The notes under the pieces were generated by a model, which was given only the letters and a program-made list of their open reading frames with translations, was not told the DNA's origin and did no database searches. This document shows, piece after piece, positions 33,433 to 45,250 of a stretch of 64,000 nucleotides of DNA. Numbering within the stretch: the first letter of the stretch is position 1; each line of letters starts with the position of its first letter. Origin of the DNA: Tupaia tana (lineage: Eukaryota > Chordata > Mammalia > Scandentia > Tupaiidae); the NCBI GenBank assembly GCA_026018925.1, contig JAKSZU010000031.1, positions 9,633,448 to 9,697,447 on the forward strand, written 5' to 3'. The translations under genes were made by a program, and so were the position numbers.

Positions 33433-34300
33433 GATGCAATGTGTTTGCCAGGTAGAATAAACTGAGCGTCATTATGAAAAATCATTCAGAACATGTGAAC
33501 TTAATAAGCAGAGTCATTTTTAGACCTCCAATTTGAGGGCCTCTATGGGAAGTCCATTATGTTCTTGATAATGGACAGATGACACGACTTTCTTCCTGCA
33601 AACGCGCCAGTGATTTTCAAGTCGCTAGACTTCTAATGAGGAAAGCTGACGTTTCCTTAAGTAGAAAGGCTCCGCTTAACATACTTGATGCTGCTAAATA
33701 TGGGTAAATGACGACTATTTTTTCAAACCCCATCAAACAAAGAGATGGTATCAAGCTGTGTTTGCTTGAGTTCAACTCTCCCAACACAGGAGCAGTTCTC
33801 GGAGTGGGGAAATCGAGGACATTGAGGGCTTTGGGGAGCTCAGGACTAAAGCCCTACAGTCGCCCTGCCCAAGGCCATGGATAATGTTATAGAACAAGCA
33901 CAGCAAGGAAGACTTTGTGCAGAATCCTAGGGGGCTCTTGCAGATGGGGACAGAGATTGGGCTCAGGCCTGTAGCATAGACAGAGAAAGGAGGATTCTCG
34001 CTAAACCGGCCTAACGGGATGCTTGCTGAAAATAGGCCAGGGTGACCAGACATGACCTGGGAGTGGGGGTGGGGGCTGAGGACCCTGTTGTCATACTGAG
34101 GGTGACTGGAATAACAAGGGTAGGGAGAGTTCTTGCTAAACCGATGACACAGAACTCTGTAAACACTGGATTTTACCAGGAAGGGCACAGATGGACCTTG
34201 AAGAAGGTTCAGGAAACTGGATACAGCTTGGCCAAGTAGAGAGTCTTTGTCAATGAAGCCAGGACAGTTGTGAAGCATGTGCAGATGAGGCAGGTATAAT
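33433..34300. other. Unassigned block, possibly an old LTR
   Basis: CTCGCTAAACCGGCCTAACGG and TTCTTGCTAAACCGATGACA recur in diverged form within 130 bp, and the style resembles old class-I LTRs that I know but cannot name. A long minus-strand open frame over it (to 33772) has no domain. Confidence 0.35.
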
Positions 34301-34552
34301 TTTTTTTTTTTTAGAGATTTTTTTTTTTTGCTATAGGGCATGTGCACTTGTTAGAGAGACAGAGAGACAGAAAGAGAGAAATCTGGGGGGATAGTCATGC
34401 TGCAATCTGGTCTTGTTCAGTCTCCTCTCAGGATTTTGGGCACACACACACTCATGCCCAACATGAGTTTTAAGCCGACGGGTCCGGGACTCGAAGCGCA
34501 GTCAACTACATGGAAGTCTAGCAACTTAACCATGATGCCATCTGCTGGTTCC
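34301..34552 (-). mobile_element. SINE family A1/A2
   Basis: TTTGCTATAGGGCATGTGC, body, head end CCATCTGCTGGTTCC. TSD AGGCAGGTATAATT before and AGGCAGCTATAATT after. Confidence 0.93.
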
Positions 34553-35530
34553 AAGGCAGCTATAATTGAAGACTTCTGGGGTCATTGCATCACACATTAC
34601 ATTCTTTAGGGACTAAAAAGGACGTGAGGCTTGCTTTTGGTATCCGTTGGAAATCGGAGGTCTCCATAACGTCTTTAGTCCCAAGCATGGTTGGTCTTTA
34701 CTCCAATACCCTTGGCCTACCAGCCTCCCAGAATGGTTCTTGCCTTTTACTGGACTTGCCCGACAAAACTGGAGCTCCTCCTCTGTGGAATGGCCCTTCC
34801 TAAGCCTTCCTCTCACTGCTTCAAAGGATTGTTCAAGATTCTGGTTTGGTTCTCCAAAAGACTCCAGTGGGAAGGAAGAGAAGAGAAAACAGTATTTGTC
34901 ACATTGGATTGTTGCTCCAGTTAAGCATACAGCAAAGCAATCGTTCACTGTGGTGGGTCTCTATCCTGGGACTTATTAAGACTTTCATGTGCCCTGGGGG
35001 GAAAACATAGCCTATATACTTTGATAAAAAAAAAAGTGTACTACATAAAATAAAGAAGACACTCATGTTGAATGTTACAACTGCGTTGCTACTGTTAAAA
35101 GAAAAAAAAATGACAATTTAATTTAATGGCGTTTCATTGAGCAAATCCTAACATGATTTGAATCGGGTAGTTTGCTGAACCAACTTTCCAGCAACTTCAG
35201 GAAGCCTTGAGGGTCAACTCGACATTTGAAGTTCCGGAAGGGGAAACTGACATACAAAAATGAAAGTGAAGAAATGAGGTAGAGAAACAATTTGTGTTGT
35301 GTACATTACCTAGTGTGTCTGTATTAACATAGCCCAAAAGGCTGAAGCCTAGCTGGTGTGATTGACTATAACCTAGCAAAGAAAACCCAAAAAAACAAAA
35401 ACAAAAACAAAGCAAAGACCCAAAAAACAAAAAGCCAGGCTTATCTGTGATACATGAGGTCTCAGTTTGTTTATGGAAACTGAGCTGGAGTATGGAGGCT
35501 TTTTCAATATTCTTTAACAGTACAAATACC
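34553..35530. other. Unique or old repeat sequence
   Basis: 34570-34980 has overlapping non-coding frames and may continue the possible LTR on the other side of the SINE. 35390-35410 is A/C-rich. Confidence 0.35.
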
Positions 35531-35797
35531 GGGACCAGCAGATGGCATAATGGTTACGTTGTGCTGGACTTCCATGTAGCTGAGGTTCGAGTCCCAGACC
35601 CAGGGGCTTAAAACTCATGCCGGGCACGTGTGCGTGCATGCCCAAGATCCCGAGAGGAGAACAGAGGAGAAGGGATTGCGGTGTGGCCATCCCCTTGGGA
35701 GGTGAATTCTTGCTGTCTCTATGTTTGTCTCCTGTCTTTCTGGCGAGTGCACATGCCCTATAGCAAAAACTTCTCCAAAAAAAAAAAAAAAAAAAAA
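35531..35797 (+). mobile_element. SINE family A1
   Basis: GGGACCAGCAGATGGCATAA head, GTTCGAGTCCCAG B box, GCCCTATAGCAAAAAC end and a long A run. Confidence 0.93.
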
Positions 35798-35819
35798 GAA
35801 GAAGAAGAAGAAGAAGAAG
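35797..35819. repeat. (GAA)n microsatellite in a SINE tail
   Basis: GAA units at the distal end of the A tail. Confidence 0.9.
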
Positions 35820-35837
35820 TGCATATGTGTGCATAAG

Positions 35838-36007
35838 AGTATGAGAGAGAGAGAGAGAGATTGACCCCCTCCATAGGGGTCAGCCATACAGCCATCTTCC
35901 CCCAGTCTGCCATGTGCACATGCCCAATGTGTTTGACTTGATGAGGGACTCAAACCATGGCTGGCACTATGGCTTCCAGCTCCACCACCTGGTATATTAC
36001 TGGTTCC
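35838..36007 (-). mobile_element. SINE family AV, short
   Basis: A GA tract, CCATAGGGGTCAGCC, GGACTCAAACCATGGCTGG and head CACCACCTGGTATATTACTGG. Confidence 0.6.
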
Positions 36008-38953
36008 ATTAGAGAGCCAGGCCAATGTGCAAGTTTCCCTTCTGATTTTAAATGAAATTAAACTATATTTGTGGGCCCCTAAAAGGGCTTCAGGGAGTGT
36101 GTCTGATGGGTAATACCATAACCTTTGCCTCACCTCCTAATCGCTGAGGTGAGAGGTGGTTTTCCCTCCTCTCCCCTTTGTGTTCCTCTGCCCATTTTAA
36201 ACCCAGAAGGGACCTGATTCATCTTGGCTGAGCTGCAGCTGGTATTCCCCATGGCGTCCCTTCGAGCTTCCCCGTCAGCAACCTACACGACGCTGTCTTG
36301 CTCACGTAGCAAAGTATCAGAACACAGCGGATCTCATTGCCAAGGAAGAGTTTATTTTAAATTCACATTAACATGTCCTAAGGAATCCTTTTCACTGGAT
36401 GCCATGTCTTTAAAGACAGCATTTTCCAGAAATGTACCAAATGCTTTTCTCCATTTCTTCCCTCCCCCTCCACGCTTCATTGTATGTCCTTCGGGGAAAT
36501 CTGAAAAGTCGGCCTCCTTTCGTGAATGCCGAGGTATGTCGACAGGCTCCTTGCAATTTGGCTTCTCGTGCAGGGCTGCCGACCTTGTAAAATGAAGCCT
36601 GTGTACACACGACTAAACTGTTTGCTTAGCTTTTAACAGCTGCAGAGCGCTAGGAATTTTGGCTCTTTTATTTTTTAAAGGAGGTGTTTAAAGCTTCAAC
36701 AACACCCTCCAAGGTTTGGTTAGGCAACCTCCAATATCAACGGATGCTCCATAAACAAGTAGCTCTGTCTCTCAGCTCCGCAAAAACAAACAAGTACATT
36801 TCAGAGAAAGTTTATTAGGGCTCTCCCGCACGAGAGGATTCAAGTTTCCCCTTCTACAATCAAAACAAGACTTTCAGATGGTAAATGGCTTCCAAATCTA
36901 AGGTGATTAGGATTATTAGAAATAAAACTGACCTTCCAATACCCTGAAATACAATGGTGATTTTCCTTGAGGCACTTTGAAGCTCAATTCATTTGCATCT
37001 AGAGGTATACTTTTTCCTTCATAGGCTGTTAACACTTACAGGTAAAATAATTAGTTGTATACACAAATAGGCACTCACAGAATCCCTCAAAGCTCTGCAA
37101 GTTACTTACCCCCGACCTCCACGCCCATTTCTGCTCATGTCCATTTGCATTGCATGTGCGCAGCTCTGAGTGAACACTGTCATCTTAAAGCATAAATGCA
37201 TAATAGTGGCTTTACACAGTTTTTTGCATAGTAGCATCAGCAATAATTCTAATACATCATCCATCTGTTAGTGCCCGCTGCAAGAAAAAAATGTTTTCGA
37301 AAGCAGCCGATTTCTGGAATGAGAAATCCGTGTCAAAGGGAGAATCTGTTCTCCTTTCCAGCTTTCAACAATTCCAGGGTGAACTGTTGAAGTGGGAATT
37401 GCCTTTTTTTTTCTGTAATTAAAAGTAAAAATTAAAATCCAAACTGAAAGAAGTTGGAGAGGAATTGAGGAAATACTGCTGAGTTCTGGAAACGTCTTGG
37501 TGCAGGGCAGGGGACAGAGAAAATGGTAGACAATGTCCAGGAAGCCCAAGACAGGTCTCATGTGTTCTTCAAGTTGTCAGGTAGGGTCCAGGTACATGCA
37601 GGTGCACTCTCTTGAACTGAGCAAACGCCAGTCAAACGGATGTGGCGCTCGGGCCGGTCCACAGGAGACACGGACAGCTACGTGGGCAGGCACTGGCCCC
37701 GCTTTGTCTGGAAAGCAATCCAGCCCTGTTGCTGGAGGATGCACAGTGTCCTCGCAGGGTGCTGGAGAAGCAGTCTTTCCTTCCGCCTGGCCTGGCAGGT
37801 CACACCTAGACAATTCCTCTGCAGGAGGAAACCAGCCGCAACAAAAGGGCTTCCATTCAGCACTTGTCTCTAGAACTCAAGAGAATCATGACTCTGCGTG
37901 TAGAACATGGGTTGTTTCTCAGTGGTCTGTTCTGCCCCGTCCCCCTCCCACAAAAAAAAAATATAAATAAAAGAAAATCATAGATTTTTACACGCTAGTA
38001 ATTCCGAACGAAGGTGGCACAGGGTCCCTGAAGCCAATCAACCCCCAAGTGGGCTTTGACTTCTGAACTTCCATTCATCCAAGACACAGTGGACTCCAAA
38101 TGGAATGGGGATCGAGTCAGCAGAGATCCACCTCGGGATTCTTGTCCCTGAAGGATTTTGCAAAAGCATTCATTGTGCAAATAGCTTCGACTTTTTTTTT
38201 TTTTTTAATTGAAATACTGATCACCTTGTGGGTCTCTATTTGAAACACCTTAACCATCGCCGGGAAAGACATATGCTTTAGATCCACGTATGTAGAGATA
38301 TATGTGTGTGTGTGTGCATCATGTGTTTATCTCTACATAGAGAGAGTAAACAGCATTTACTAGTCTTCTAACTAAAGCCAACAATAATCCCTTGTCTTTG
38401 AGTAACCCAAGTGGAACCCACCATCATGTACGACTGGTAAGGCCAATCGTCCTTCATTGATTATAAATGAGCATGTGCTAAGATCGACTAAAGTGTTCAA
38501 ATCTGATGGTCTTTTTAATGGTGTGCTAAGAGTCACTATAGTCCTACTATAATTCCAGGTGACAGCATCAATGACACCCTGCTGTGGTGGATCCGATGCA
38601 TTTGCTAAGGGGGAAGAAAGACAACCTTTGCACCTGGCCATCACCTGTCTATACTGGGGTAGCGTGTGCTTTGGGGAACCACCTCCAGAACCCCATTCTA
38701 TCTGCATGATCCCAAGGGACAGAGAGTCTACCATTTTCCTTTCTGTTCACTGCAAACCCCATTCCTCACCCCCCTCTCCCCAGCTACCCCAATAATTCCA
38801 AGCTCTTGTTGAAGCTTTCAGGTGATAAAAGAGTCCGTGGTGGCCCCGGGCCAGGATGGGCTCCACATCCATGGAGGCCCTTGCGGGTGTGTTTTGCAGC
38901 GAAGATGGTGGGCAGAGCCATGAGCCTCGATGTGGTCCCCGGACACAGACCCG
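36008..38953 (-). other. STS: Probable STS 3' UTR and downstream flank
   Basis: This nearly 3-kb block follows the STS stop codon (transcription runs towards lower coordinates) and contains no recognisable SINE, although the rest of the window averages more than one per kb. Known STS transcripts have long 3' UTRs. A minus-strand AATAAA (TTTATT at 36811-36816) is followed within about 30 bases by a TG-rich stretch (TGTACTTGTTTG on the minus strand), as expected for a cleavage site near 36795. That would give a UTR of about 2.15 kb. Other minus-strand AATAAA sites are at 36667-36672 and 36351-36356. Which site is used is inference. Confidence 0.6.
36811..36816 (-). promoter_or_regulatory. Candidate STS polyadenylation signal
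   Basis: AATAAA on the minus strand with a TG-rich downstream element, about 2.14 kb after the STS stop codon. Confidence 0.5.
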
Positions 38954-39327
38954 CTAACGGCTCACTCTTTGATCCTGTTTCTCTCGGTCGCATCGGCAAG
39001 ACAGGCCAGAGGAAGGACAACAGAGCTGAAGCCAAGGCTTCCAAAAGATATTCCCTAGGGACAACTGGTTCGGGACCTCCAGCAGGGTCTTGGTGTGGCT
39101 GTCGGCAGCTTCGCGCATGACTCTGAGAATCTCATGGAACCGGGGTTCGGTGCTAGGGGTCACCGGACTTCTCTCGCTCGGGTCTTTGGAAATATCAAAG
39201 AGCAAAGGAGGGTCGTGCGGAGTGATGAATTTTCCGAAACAGAAGCACACGTGTGTGGAGAAGCATCCGTTGGCGCCCTTGGGGGTGAAGTTGGGGGTGA
39301 AGAGGAAGGCCTTCCAGATGGACGTGC
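38954..39327 (-). CDS. STS: STS exon 10: C-terminus of steroid sulfatase
   Basis: Steroid sulfatase is a membrane-bound enzyme of the endoplasmic reticulum that removes sulfate from oestrone sulfate, DHEA sulfate and cholesterol sulfate. This last coding exon begins after an ACGTCACAG acceptor. It completes a serine codon split with exon 9 (phase 1), adds 123 residues starting [13 protein letters not shown], and ends [10 protein letters not shown] then TAG at 38956-38954. The length equals human residues 460-583 with no indel. The cysteines matching human 481, 487 and 489 (motif [10 protein letters not shown]) are kept, as is the late cluster [12 protein letters not shown], which supports conserved disulfides. 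T484, H485 and V486 of the substrate-entry region are also present. Paralogues (ARSD, ARSL, ARSF, ARSH) share the fold, but the tail is STS-specific by my recollection. No stop or frameshift is present. Confidence 0.96.
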
Positions 39328-39516
39328 CTGTGACGTAAAAGGACAGAGAAGGCATTAGCGGGGACGTGTCTGGTGCTCCCATGGAGGAGAAGTCACCCAG
39401 GGACGGCCTTGTGCCTTACGTAGCTGTGGATTCTGCAGCTATGGAGAGGGTAGACCTATTTCTCACACACAAGGCCCAAAAGGTAAGGGCCACAGGGTGA
39501 AAACCAATGCAGAACT

Positions 39517-39785
39517 GGGTCAGCAGGTGGTGCAGTGGTTGAGGCGCTGGACTCCCACATGGCCGACCACGGTTCAAGTCCCTGACCTGGCAGCTTGAAA
39601 TTCACGCCGGGCGCGTGTGCGTGAGTGCCCAAGATCCCGAGAGGAGAATGGAGGAGAAGGGATTGCAGCATGGCCATCCCTCCTGGGGGGTGATTTCTCA
39701 CTTTCTCTCTCTCTGTCTCTCTAATGCATGCATGTACCCTATAACAAAAGCAAAACAAAAATATGTCTCCAAAACAAACAAATAA
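39517..39785 (+). mobile_element. SINE family A2
   Basis: GGTCAGCAGGTGGTGCAGTGG head, GGTTCAAGTCCC B box, ACCCTATAACAAAAGC end. It lies 190 bp inside intron 9 from the exon 10 acceptor, antisense to STS. Confidence 0.92.
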
Positions 39786-39926
39786 ACCAAAACAACAACA
39801 AAAACTCCCTGCAGTATACGTAACAGCCCACAGTGGTACAGGGAATAGAAAGTGATGAACTGACGGTGGCCAGAATCCCCACTTAAAAAATGGAAACGGT
39901 CCATTTTCTTTTTATGTAAAAAAAAG

Positions 39927-40105
39927 CCATCTCCCTTTCTCTGTCTCCTTCTCTTTCTCTGCTGTTTCTCCCTCTCTCGCTGTCTCTTTTCCCCTCTATT
40001 TCCCTCCGTCCCTCTTTCTCTGCCTCCGTCCCTCTGTCTCTCGTCAATTTCTATCTCCCTATTTCTCCCTTTCTGCTTCTGTCTGTCTCTCTGTCTCTGC
40101 CTCAC
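39927..40105. repeat. CT-rich low-complexity tract
   Basis: About 180 bp of degenerate CTCTGTCTCC/CTTTCTC units. It is polypyrimidine on + and so polypurine in the STS transcript. Confidence 0.9.
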
Positions 40106-40787
40106 CTTCGTCCGCCAAGCACTAAGTGATTAGACAGTGGCGTCCTGGCAAGCAAATAGCATGTCAGCTAGCTGTGCCAGTACAGAACCCACTCAGGATC
40201 CCTCGTTCCGTGTCATAAACGTTGGCTCTTGGAAACAAAGCATAAGTATTCAGTAAATACGGACAGACTGCCGTATTCCGGGCTCACGGCTCTGCCGTCT
40301 CCCACAGTCCGACTTCACCATCTTAGACTCGCAACCCGCGTTTTCACTTCCAACACAAGGGAGGGAAGAGGCAGGCGTGAGGCTGACACACACGAGAGAA
40401 GACAAAGCCATGCACAGACACACGCGTGCAGACAGCCACCAAGGGTTGGTCTCGAGCATCCTAGGACCTCTGCTAACGCTTCCTTTTCTCCGTTTTGACG
40501 AAGTCCAAACATATCGAATTAAGAATTCAATGAGGCTAGCAAGGAGCATGGGGAATGACTGCAAATAAGTAACAGCAGACATGATTTTCTGGGTGTGAAA
40601 GTAAATGTGCTAAAATTAGGTTGTGACCAGGGTGGCGTGACTCTCTCAATTTACTCAAAGAGCTTTGGATCGCAGTGTCACTGCATGCAAATCATACCTT
40701 CAGAGACCTGTCAGGAATCCCAGACTAGGTAAATTCACTGACACTGAGGGAGAAGGGTTGATTTTTTTAAAAGGTAAGATCTAGGTG
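40106..40787. other. Unique intronic sequence
   Basis: No repeat or exon recognised; locally GC-rich around 40300-40480. Confidence 0.4.
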
Positions 40788-41045
40788 CTTAAGGCGCGGA
40801 CCTCTCACACGGCCAGCTGCGGTTTGAGTCCCGGACCCACAGGCTTCAAACATGCCGGGCACATGTGCGTGCGTGTCCAAAGTCCCGAGAGGAGAATGGA
40901 GGAGAAGGGATTGCAGCGTGGCCATCCCCCTGAGGGTGACTTCTCACTTTCTCTCTGAAACTGTCACTCCAGTAAGCACACGCACCCTATAACAAAAATC
41001 TCTTAAAAACAAAACAAAACACACACACACACACACACACACACA
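40788..41045 (+). mobile_element. SINE family A, 5'-truncated
   Basis: It begins in the tRNA-like head (AGGTGCTTAAGGCGCGGACC), then has B box GGTTTGAGTCCCGG, the body, CACCCTATAACAAAAATC and a tail turned into an AC repeat at 41020-41044. Confidence 0.9.
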
Positions 41046-42391
41046 AATAAATAAAATGTATGGTCTCTGTTCCATTAAACCCCCAAGTATTGACATTTCT
41101 TGGGAAAACTTGAGTGACAAATAATTCTAAAATGATGCATTCATTTCCTATCATGGGACAACATTCTAACTTTCGGAGGAGGTGTTCTGAGACATCTTCT
41201 GCTAGGGTCCTAAGAAGGCTTTAGGGGATGAAAAATGTGGCAGATTAAAAACAAACAAACAAACAAACAAACAAACAAAAAACCAGAATGAACATGCGCC
41301 AATCAAGAAGAATTAGGTGCAGGTCAGGAGTACCATTTTAGCACAGGCACGCCTGTTCGGGTTGCTGTGACAACGGGTGTGTGCCGGGGCCGTGGTGACT
41401 TCCGTCATTATAGCTAGTTACTATTCACGATCGACTGATTGCAATACAAAATAAGTGAGTGGAATCGATTCCAAACAACAGCCACCGGTGTCTGGCTTGT
41501 CCCCGGAGAGCCTCAGACTAGCTTATTTCTGGGGAAGGTCAGCATCTCTGTTTTCCTTTTCTTTTGCTTTTATGTTTTATGATGATTATTATTTTTCTGC
41601 AGGAAGTTGGGAAACAGAGCAGGCGAGGTGAAGGCGTTCTAATGAACACATCAAAGGGGGTCCGTAATGAGATGCAGACAGCCTGTGCTGTCGTGATTCT
41701 CGGAGACGCGGGACACGACATCTGTGTCCTCTCCCCGTGCTCAGCGCACCTGCCTTCTCCAGATAAGGTCAGGCTGACACGCGGACACGCCTGGCTGCAG
41801 GAAGCATTTCAGGACTCGGCTCCTGTCTCCAGCAGGGTTTAAAAAGGCGGTGGGTAACCTGAAAGGCCTGCACATCACCTGTTTTCATCATGCTTTCTTA
41901 CTGGGGACGAGTGATTTACTTTTGAGGCCTTCCGGGTGACAGAGGGGGCCGTTGGCAGCCACTCTGAGTCCGTCGTGAGGGTCAGCGCGGACAGAGTGAT
42001 CACAGACAGGAGTGAGCCAGGAAGCCCCCCCCACACACACACACCCTTCTTCTTCCTGCAAGGGCTGCAAATCTAAAGGGCGTTTTGAACTTGACATTCA
42101 AGTCAAGCCTCGGTGTGTTTAAAACCCCAAGAGAGTGTAGGCTGCTGGAAAAGATTCATTTTAAGGGCCTGTATTTCCCACTCGGTTCTGAAAGCAGCTC
42201 GCGCGGATCCGTTGTTACCAGCTTAGAGCCCCCTGCCCAGATGAGACCGGAAGATCGATGCAGGGCCCTGGCATGGGACCACAGGCCTCCATGCCCGCGA
42301 CAGGCTGGAGTTGTGCTAAACAGCTCTGACGAGTCCACAACCAAGAAGCCATTTTTCTCAAGGATGACTTAGTCGGCTAGGGATCTTTGTC
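41046..42391. other. Unique intronic sequence with (AAAC)n
   Basis: An AAAC repeat lies at 41250-41278. GC content rises at 41700-42350, with several CpGs, but I see no exon or promoter that I can support. Confidence 0.45.
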
Positions 42392-42651
42392 TTTTTTCTT
42401 TGGTCAGAGGGCGCGTGCACTTACCAGGCAGAGACAGAGAGACACAGAGAGGGAGTGGAGAAAGTTCCAGCCCCCTTCCCTGCAAAGGGGAATGGTCACA
42501 CCCCAGTCCCTTCTCTCCCATGTCTCCATCCTATTGGGACCTTGGGCATGCATGCACACGTGCCCAATCCCAAGCCACGAGGGCTGGGATTGAAACCATA
42601 GCTGGCCACGTGGAATCCGGCTTCCTAAACCAGTAGGCTACAGGGCCAGTG
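42392..42651 (-). mobile_element. SINE family AV
   Basis: TTGGTCAGAGGGCGCGTGCAC, body GGGGAATGGTCACACCCC, head end CCAGTAGGCTACAGGGCC, the same variant as 9214-9449. Confidence 0.82.
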
Positions 42652-42699
42652 CGGATGGTCTGCCTTCCCATCTTTGAATTCTTAAAAAATCTTTTCTAT

Positions 42700-42985
42700 G
42701 GGGCCAGCAGGTGGTGTTGTGGTTAAAGGTGCTGGACTCACACATGGCTGACTGAGGCTTGCGTCCTGGACCCAGCAACATGAAAATCACACCAGATGTG
42801 TGCGTGTGTGTGTGTGTGTGCATGTGTGTGTGTGTGTGCATGCCCAAAATCCCAGGAGGAGAGTGGAGGAGAAGGGACTGCGGCATGGCCATCCCCACTG
42901 GGGAGTGATTTCTCACTTTCCCTCTCACTGTCTCTCTCTGTCTCTCTCCTTTCTGGCAAATGCATGCATCCCATAGTGGCAAAAA
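42700..42985 (+). mobile_element. SINE family A2 with internal (TG)n
   Basis: GGGGCCAGCAGGTGGTGTTG head, TG-rich body at 42797-42838, ATCCCATAGTGGCAAAAAC end. Confidence 0.9.
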
Positions 42986-43094
42986 CTTACACAAAAATGC
43001 AAAACTTACTTATAAAGAGATAGGTTCTCTTTGTGTCTGTATTGTGTTTTCGGATCCAGTTTGGATTTGCTCAAATGAGAAAAACGGAACTGTT

Positions 43095-43325
43095 TTTTAC
43101 GGAATGCGGGTCCATGAGCCTACTGCGGTTCGAGTCTCAGATCCAGCAGTTTAAAACTCACACCAGGCATGTGTGCATGCATGCCCAAGATCCTGAGGGG
43201 AGAATGGAGAAGAAGGGATTGCAGCGGGGCCAACCCCCTGGGGGTGATCTCTCATTTTCTATCTCTCCATCTCTGTCTCTTTGGTGAGCACATGTACCCC
43301 ATAGTAAAACTCTCTCTCTCCAAAA

Positions 43326-43360
<35 letters not shown>

Positions 43361-43362
43361 AT
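43095..43362 (+). mobile_element. SINE family A, head truncated, (AAAT)n tail
   Basis: It starts just upstream of the B box (TGCGGTTCGAGTCTC), then has the body, ACCCCATAGTAAAAC and a pure AAAT repeat at 43322-43362. Confidence 0.88.
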
Positions 43363-43370
43363 GTCTCCTG

Positions 43371-43449
43371 GGGGCCTGCCAGGTGCCCTGATAGATAAGG
43401 TGGCGTTTTTTCAGTCCCAGGTCTGGCAGTTCGAAAAACATGCTGGGGT
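43371..43449 (+). mobile_element. SINE family A head fragment
   Basis: GGGGGCCTGCCAGGTGCCC to GTCTGGCAGTTCGAAAAACATG, a decayed tRNA-like head that stops where the next SINE begins. Confidence 0.6.
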
Positions 43450-43450
43450 G

Positions 43451-43690
43451 GGGGCCAGCAGGTGGCTAAGGTGCTGGATTCTCACATGGTAGACTGAGGT
43501 TCCAGTCCCAGACCGGCAGCTTGAAAATCATGCCAGGTGTTTGCGTGTGCATACCCAAAACCCCAGGAGGAGAATGGAGGTGCGGCCGTCACTCCTGGGT
43601 GGGGCGCAGAGGGCTATTTCTCACTTTCCCTCTCACTGTCTCTGTCTCTCTGGTGACTACATGTGCCCTGTGGCAAAAAAGCTTACCAGA
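43451..43690 (+). mobile_element. SINE family A2
   Basis: GGGGCCAGCAGGTGGCTAAGG head (A-box region shortened), body, GTGCCCTGTGGCAAAAAAGC end. Confidence 0.9.
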
Positions 43691-43917
43691 TATGCAAAAG
43701 GTACTGGGCTAAGATCGAAGACAGTGTTAGAGCACTCAGACTTACTATGTGTGTGTGCGAGTGTTTATGTTTGAGAAAGAATATTTGCTGTTTATCTGGT
43801 CTCTGTAAGGAAGGAAGTTTGCACGGTGGCACATCAACAGTAATGAAGTTATGGTGGCACTCTAATTGATGATGTTAATATCATCTTAGGTCACATCTAT
43901 TAAAACTTTAGGAGATG

Positions 43918-44184
43918 GGACCAGCAGGTGGTGTGATGGTGACGTCACTGGACTCCCACATAGTTGACCACGGTTTGAGTCCTGGACCCAGCAGCTACAA
44001 ACTCATGCCAGGTGTGTGTGTGTGTGTTCATGCCCAAAATTCTCAGAGGAGATTGGAGGAGAAGGGATAGCAGTGTGGCCGTTTTCCCTGGGGGTGCTTT
44101 CTCTCTTTCTCTCTCTCTCTCTGTCTCTCTGGTGAGTGTACATGCCCTGTAGCAAAAATTTCTAAAAACCAAAACAAAACAAAA
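43918..44184 (+). mobile_element. SINE family A1/A2
   Basis: GGGACCAGCAGGTGGTGTGATGG head, GGTTTGAGTCCTGG B box, GCCCTGTAGCAAAAATTTC end and an AAAAC tail. The flanks AAAACTTTAGGAG and AAAACTTTAGCCT suggest the TSD. Confidence 0.92.
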
Positions 44185-44407
44185 CAAAAACTTTAGCCTC
44201 TAAGGCAAACTTGAATGAAAAATGTAGCAGGATTTACAAAGTCCTGCCGGTTCAACGTAGGGACGGCTACATTCTTCTCCAGAGAGAGAAAAATGTCAGT
44301 ACCCTGGTTCCTCTGAACTAATTTTTGTAGCTTCTTAGAGAGACTGCTTCCTCAAAAAAGCATGAAATTTCACATAAATGTGCTTTTTTTTAAAAAAAAA
44401 ATTATAT

Positions 44408-44543
44408 ATACAAGGGATCTTAAAAAAAGTTCATGAAACAACTAGGCACGGATTTCAATTTTTCTTTTTTTGGGAGGGGAGCACCAAAATAAATTCATAC
44501 TTTACTTCCAATTTCCCATCAACTTTTGAAGTCTGCTCCTGTA
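44408..44543. mobile_element. ITR element (about 135 bp family)
   Basis: Left end TACAAGGGATCTTAAAAAAA then GTTCATGAAA; right end read in reverse TACAGGAGCAGACTTCAAAA then GTTGATGGGA. The interior has the ACCAAAATAAATTCATACTTT string shared by all four copies. Confidence 0.75.
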
Positions 44544-45115
44544 TGGTGTCAGGCTTCTTTGCATACTTGCAGGAAATGCTTTAATCTATTAACGATGTAC
44601 TCTGTTTTATTAGACTCCAGAACACGCTCACAGCCGTCCTGTAGGTTTTAGTATGTCCCGGTGGCTTATGAGATTGCACACCAATGTGAGCACTTATTTT
44701 AGATACTGTATGCACCAGCTCAAAAATCCGCTTCAGAATCCTGGATCCAAGCATCCACCTACCTTCTAAGATAAATTTTCATCCATAAAGTCAGGTTGTC
44801 ACTCTGTTGAATTTTTATTAACATCCATTCATATGTCAAAAGTTAAAGCCAAAATTTTTAATACACATCGAACAGCGCCTTTTAACACACCATTCCCATT
44901 TTTAATGCAAGAAAAGTTACCCACGTTATAATAATGCTTTCATGAGCTCATTTAAAATGCAATAGGAATAATGATATCGGATCATAATTAAATTATGTCA
45001 TTCAACTTGCTGAGACAATTAAATTATATAGAAGTCATTGGGTATAAAAATTACAAGGGATTCATGATTCAGAAGGGTGGAAATGGAAACCTGATTCTAA
45101 CTTTTGTGAAAATAA
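44544..45115. other. Unique AT-rich sequence
   Basis: No feature recognised. Confidence 0.4.
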
Positions 45116-45250
45116 GTATGAGGAGATCTCACAACTTTTGCGGGAAAATAAAGTGTGAGTTTATTTTGGTGTAAAAATATTGAATTTCATGCATAATTTT
45201 TTTTCATAACATATATTCTCCATAAATTTTTTGAAGACCCTTCATATTTA
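45116..45250. mobile_element. ITR element (about 135 bp family), inverse orientation
   Basis: GTATGAGGAGATCTCACAAC at the left and TTTTTTGAAGACCCTTCATA at the right form worn terminal repeats. The interior GAGTTTATTTTGGTGTAAAA is the complement of the core in the 44408 copy. Confidence 0.75.

Noticed and set aside
33772..34347. 191-codon minus-strand open frame
   Set aside because: It starts inside the A-rich part of a SINE and continues into a possible LTR. It shows no domain or codon structure that I recognise.
38784..39358. Open frames overlapping STS exon 10 in other frames and on the plus strand
   Set aside because: They are shadows of the GC-rich coding exon.
41700..42350. Possible CpG island or alternative promoter
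   Set aside because: The CpG count is modest, and no TATA, initiator or open exon is supported; it may simply be a GC-richer intronic patch.
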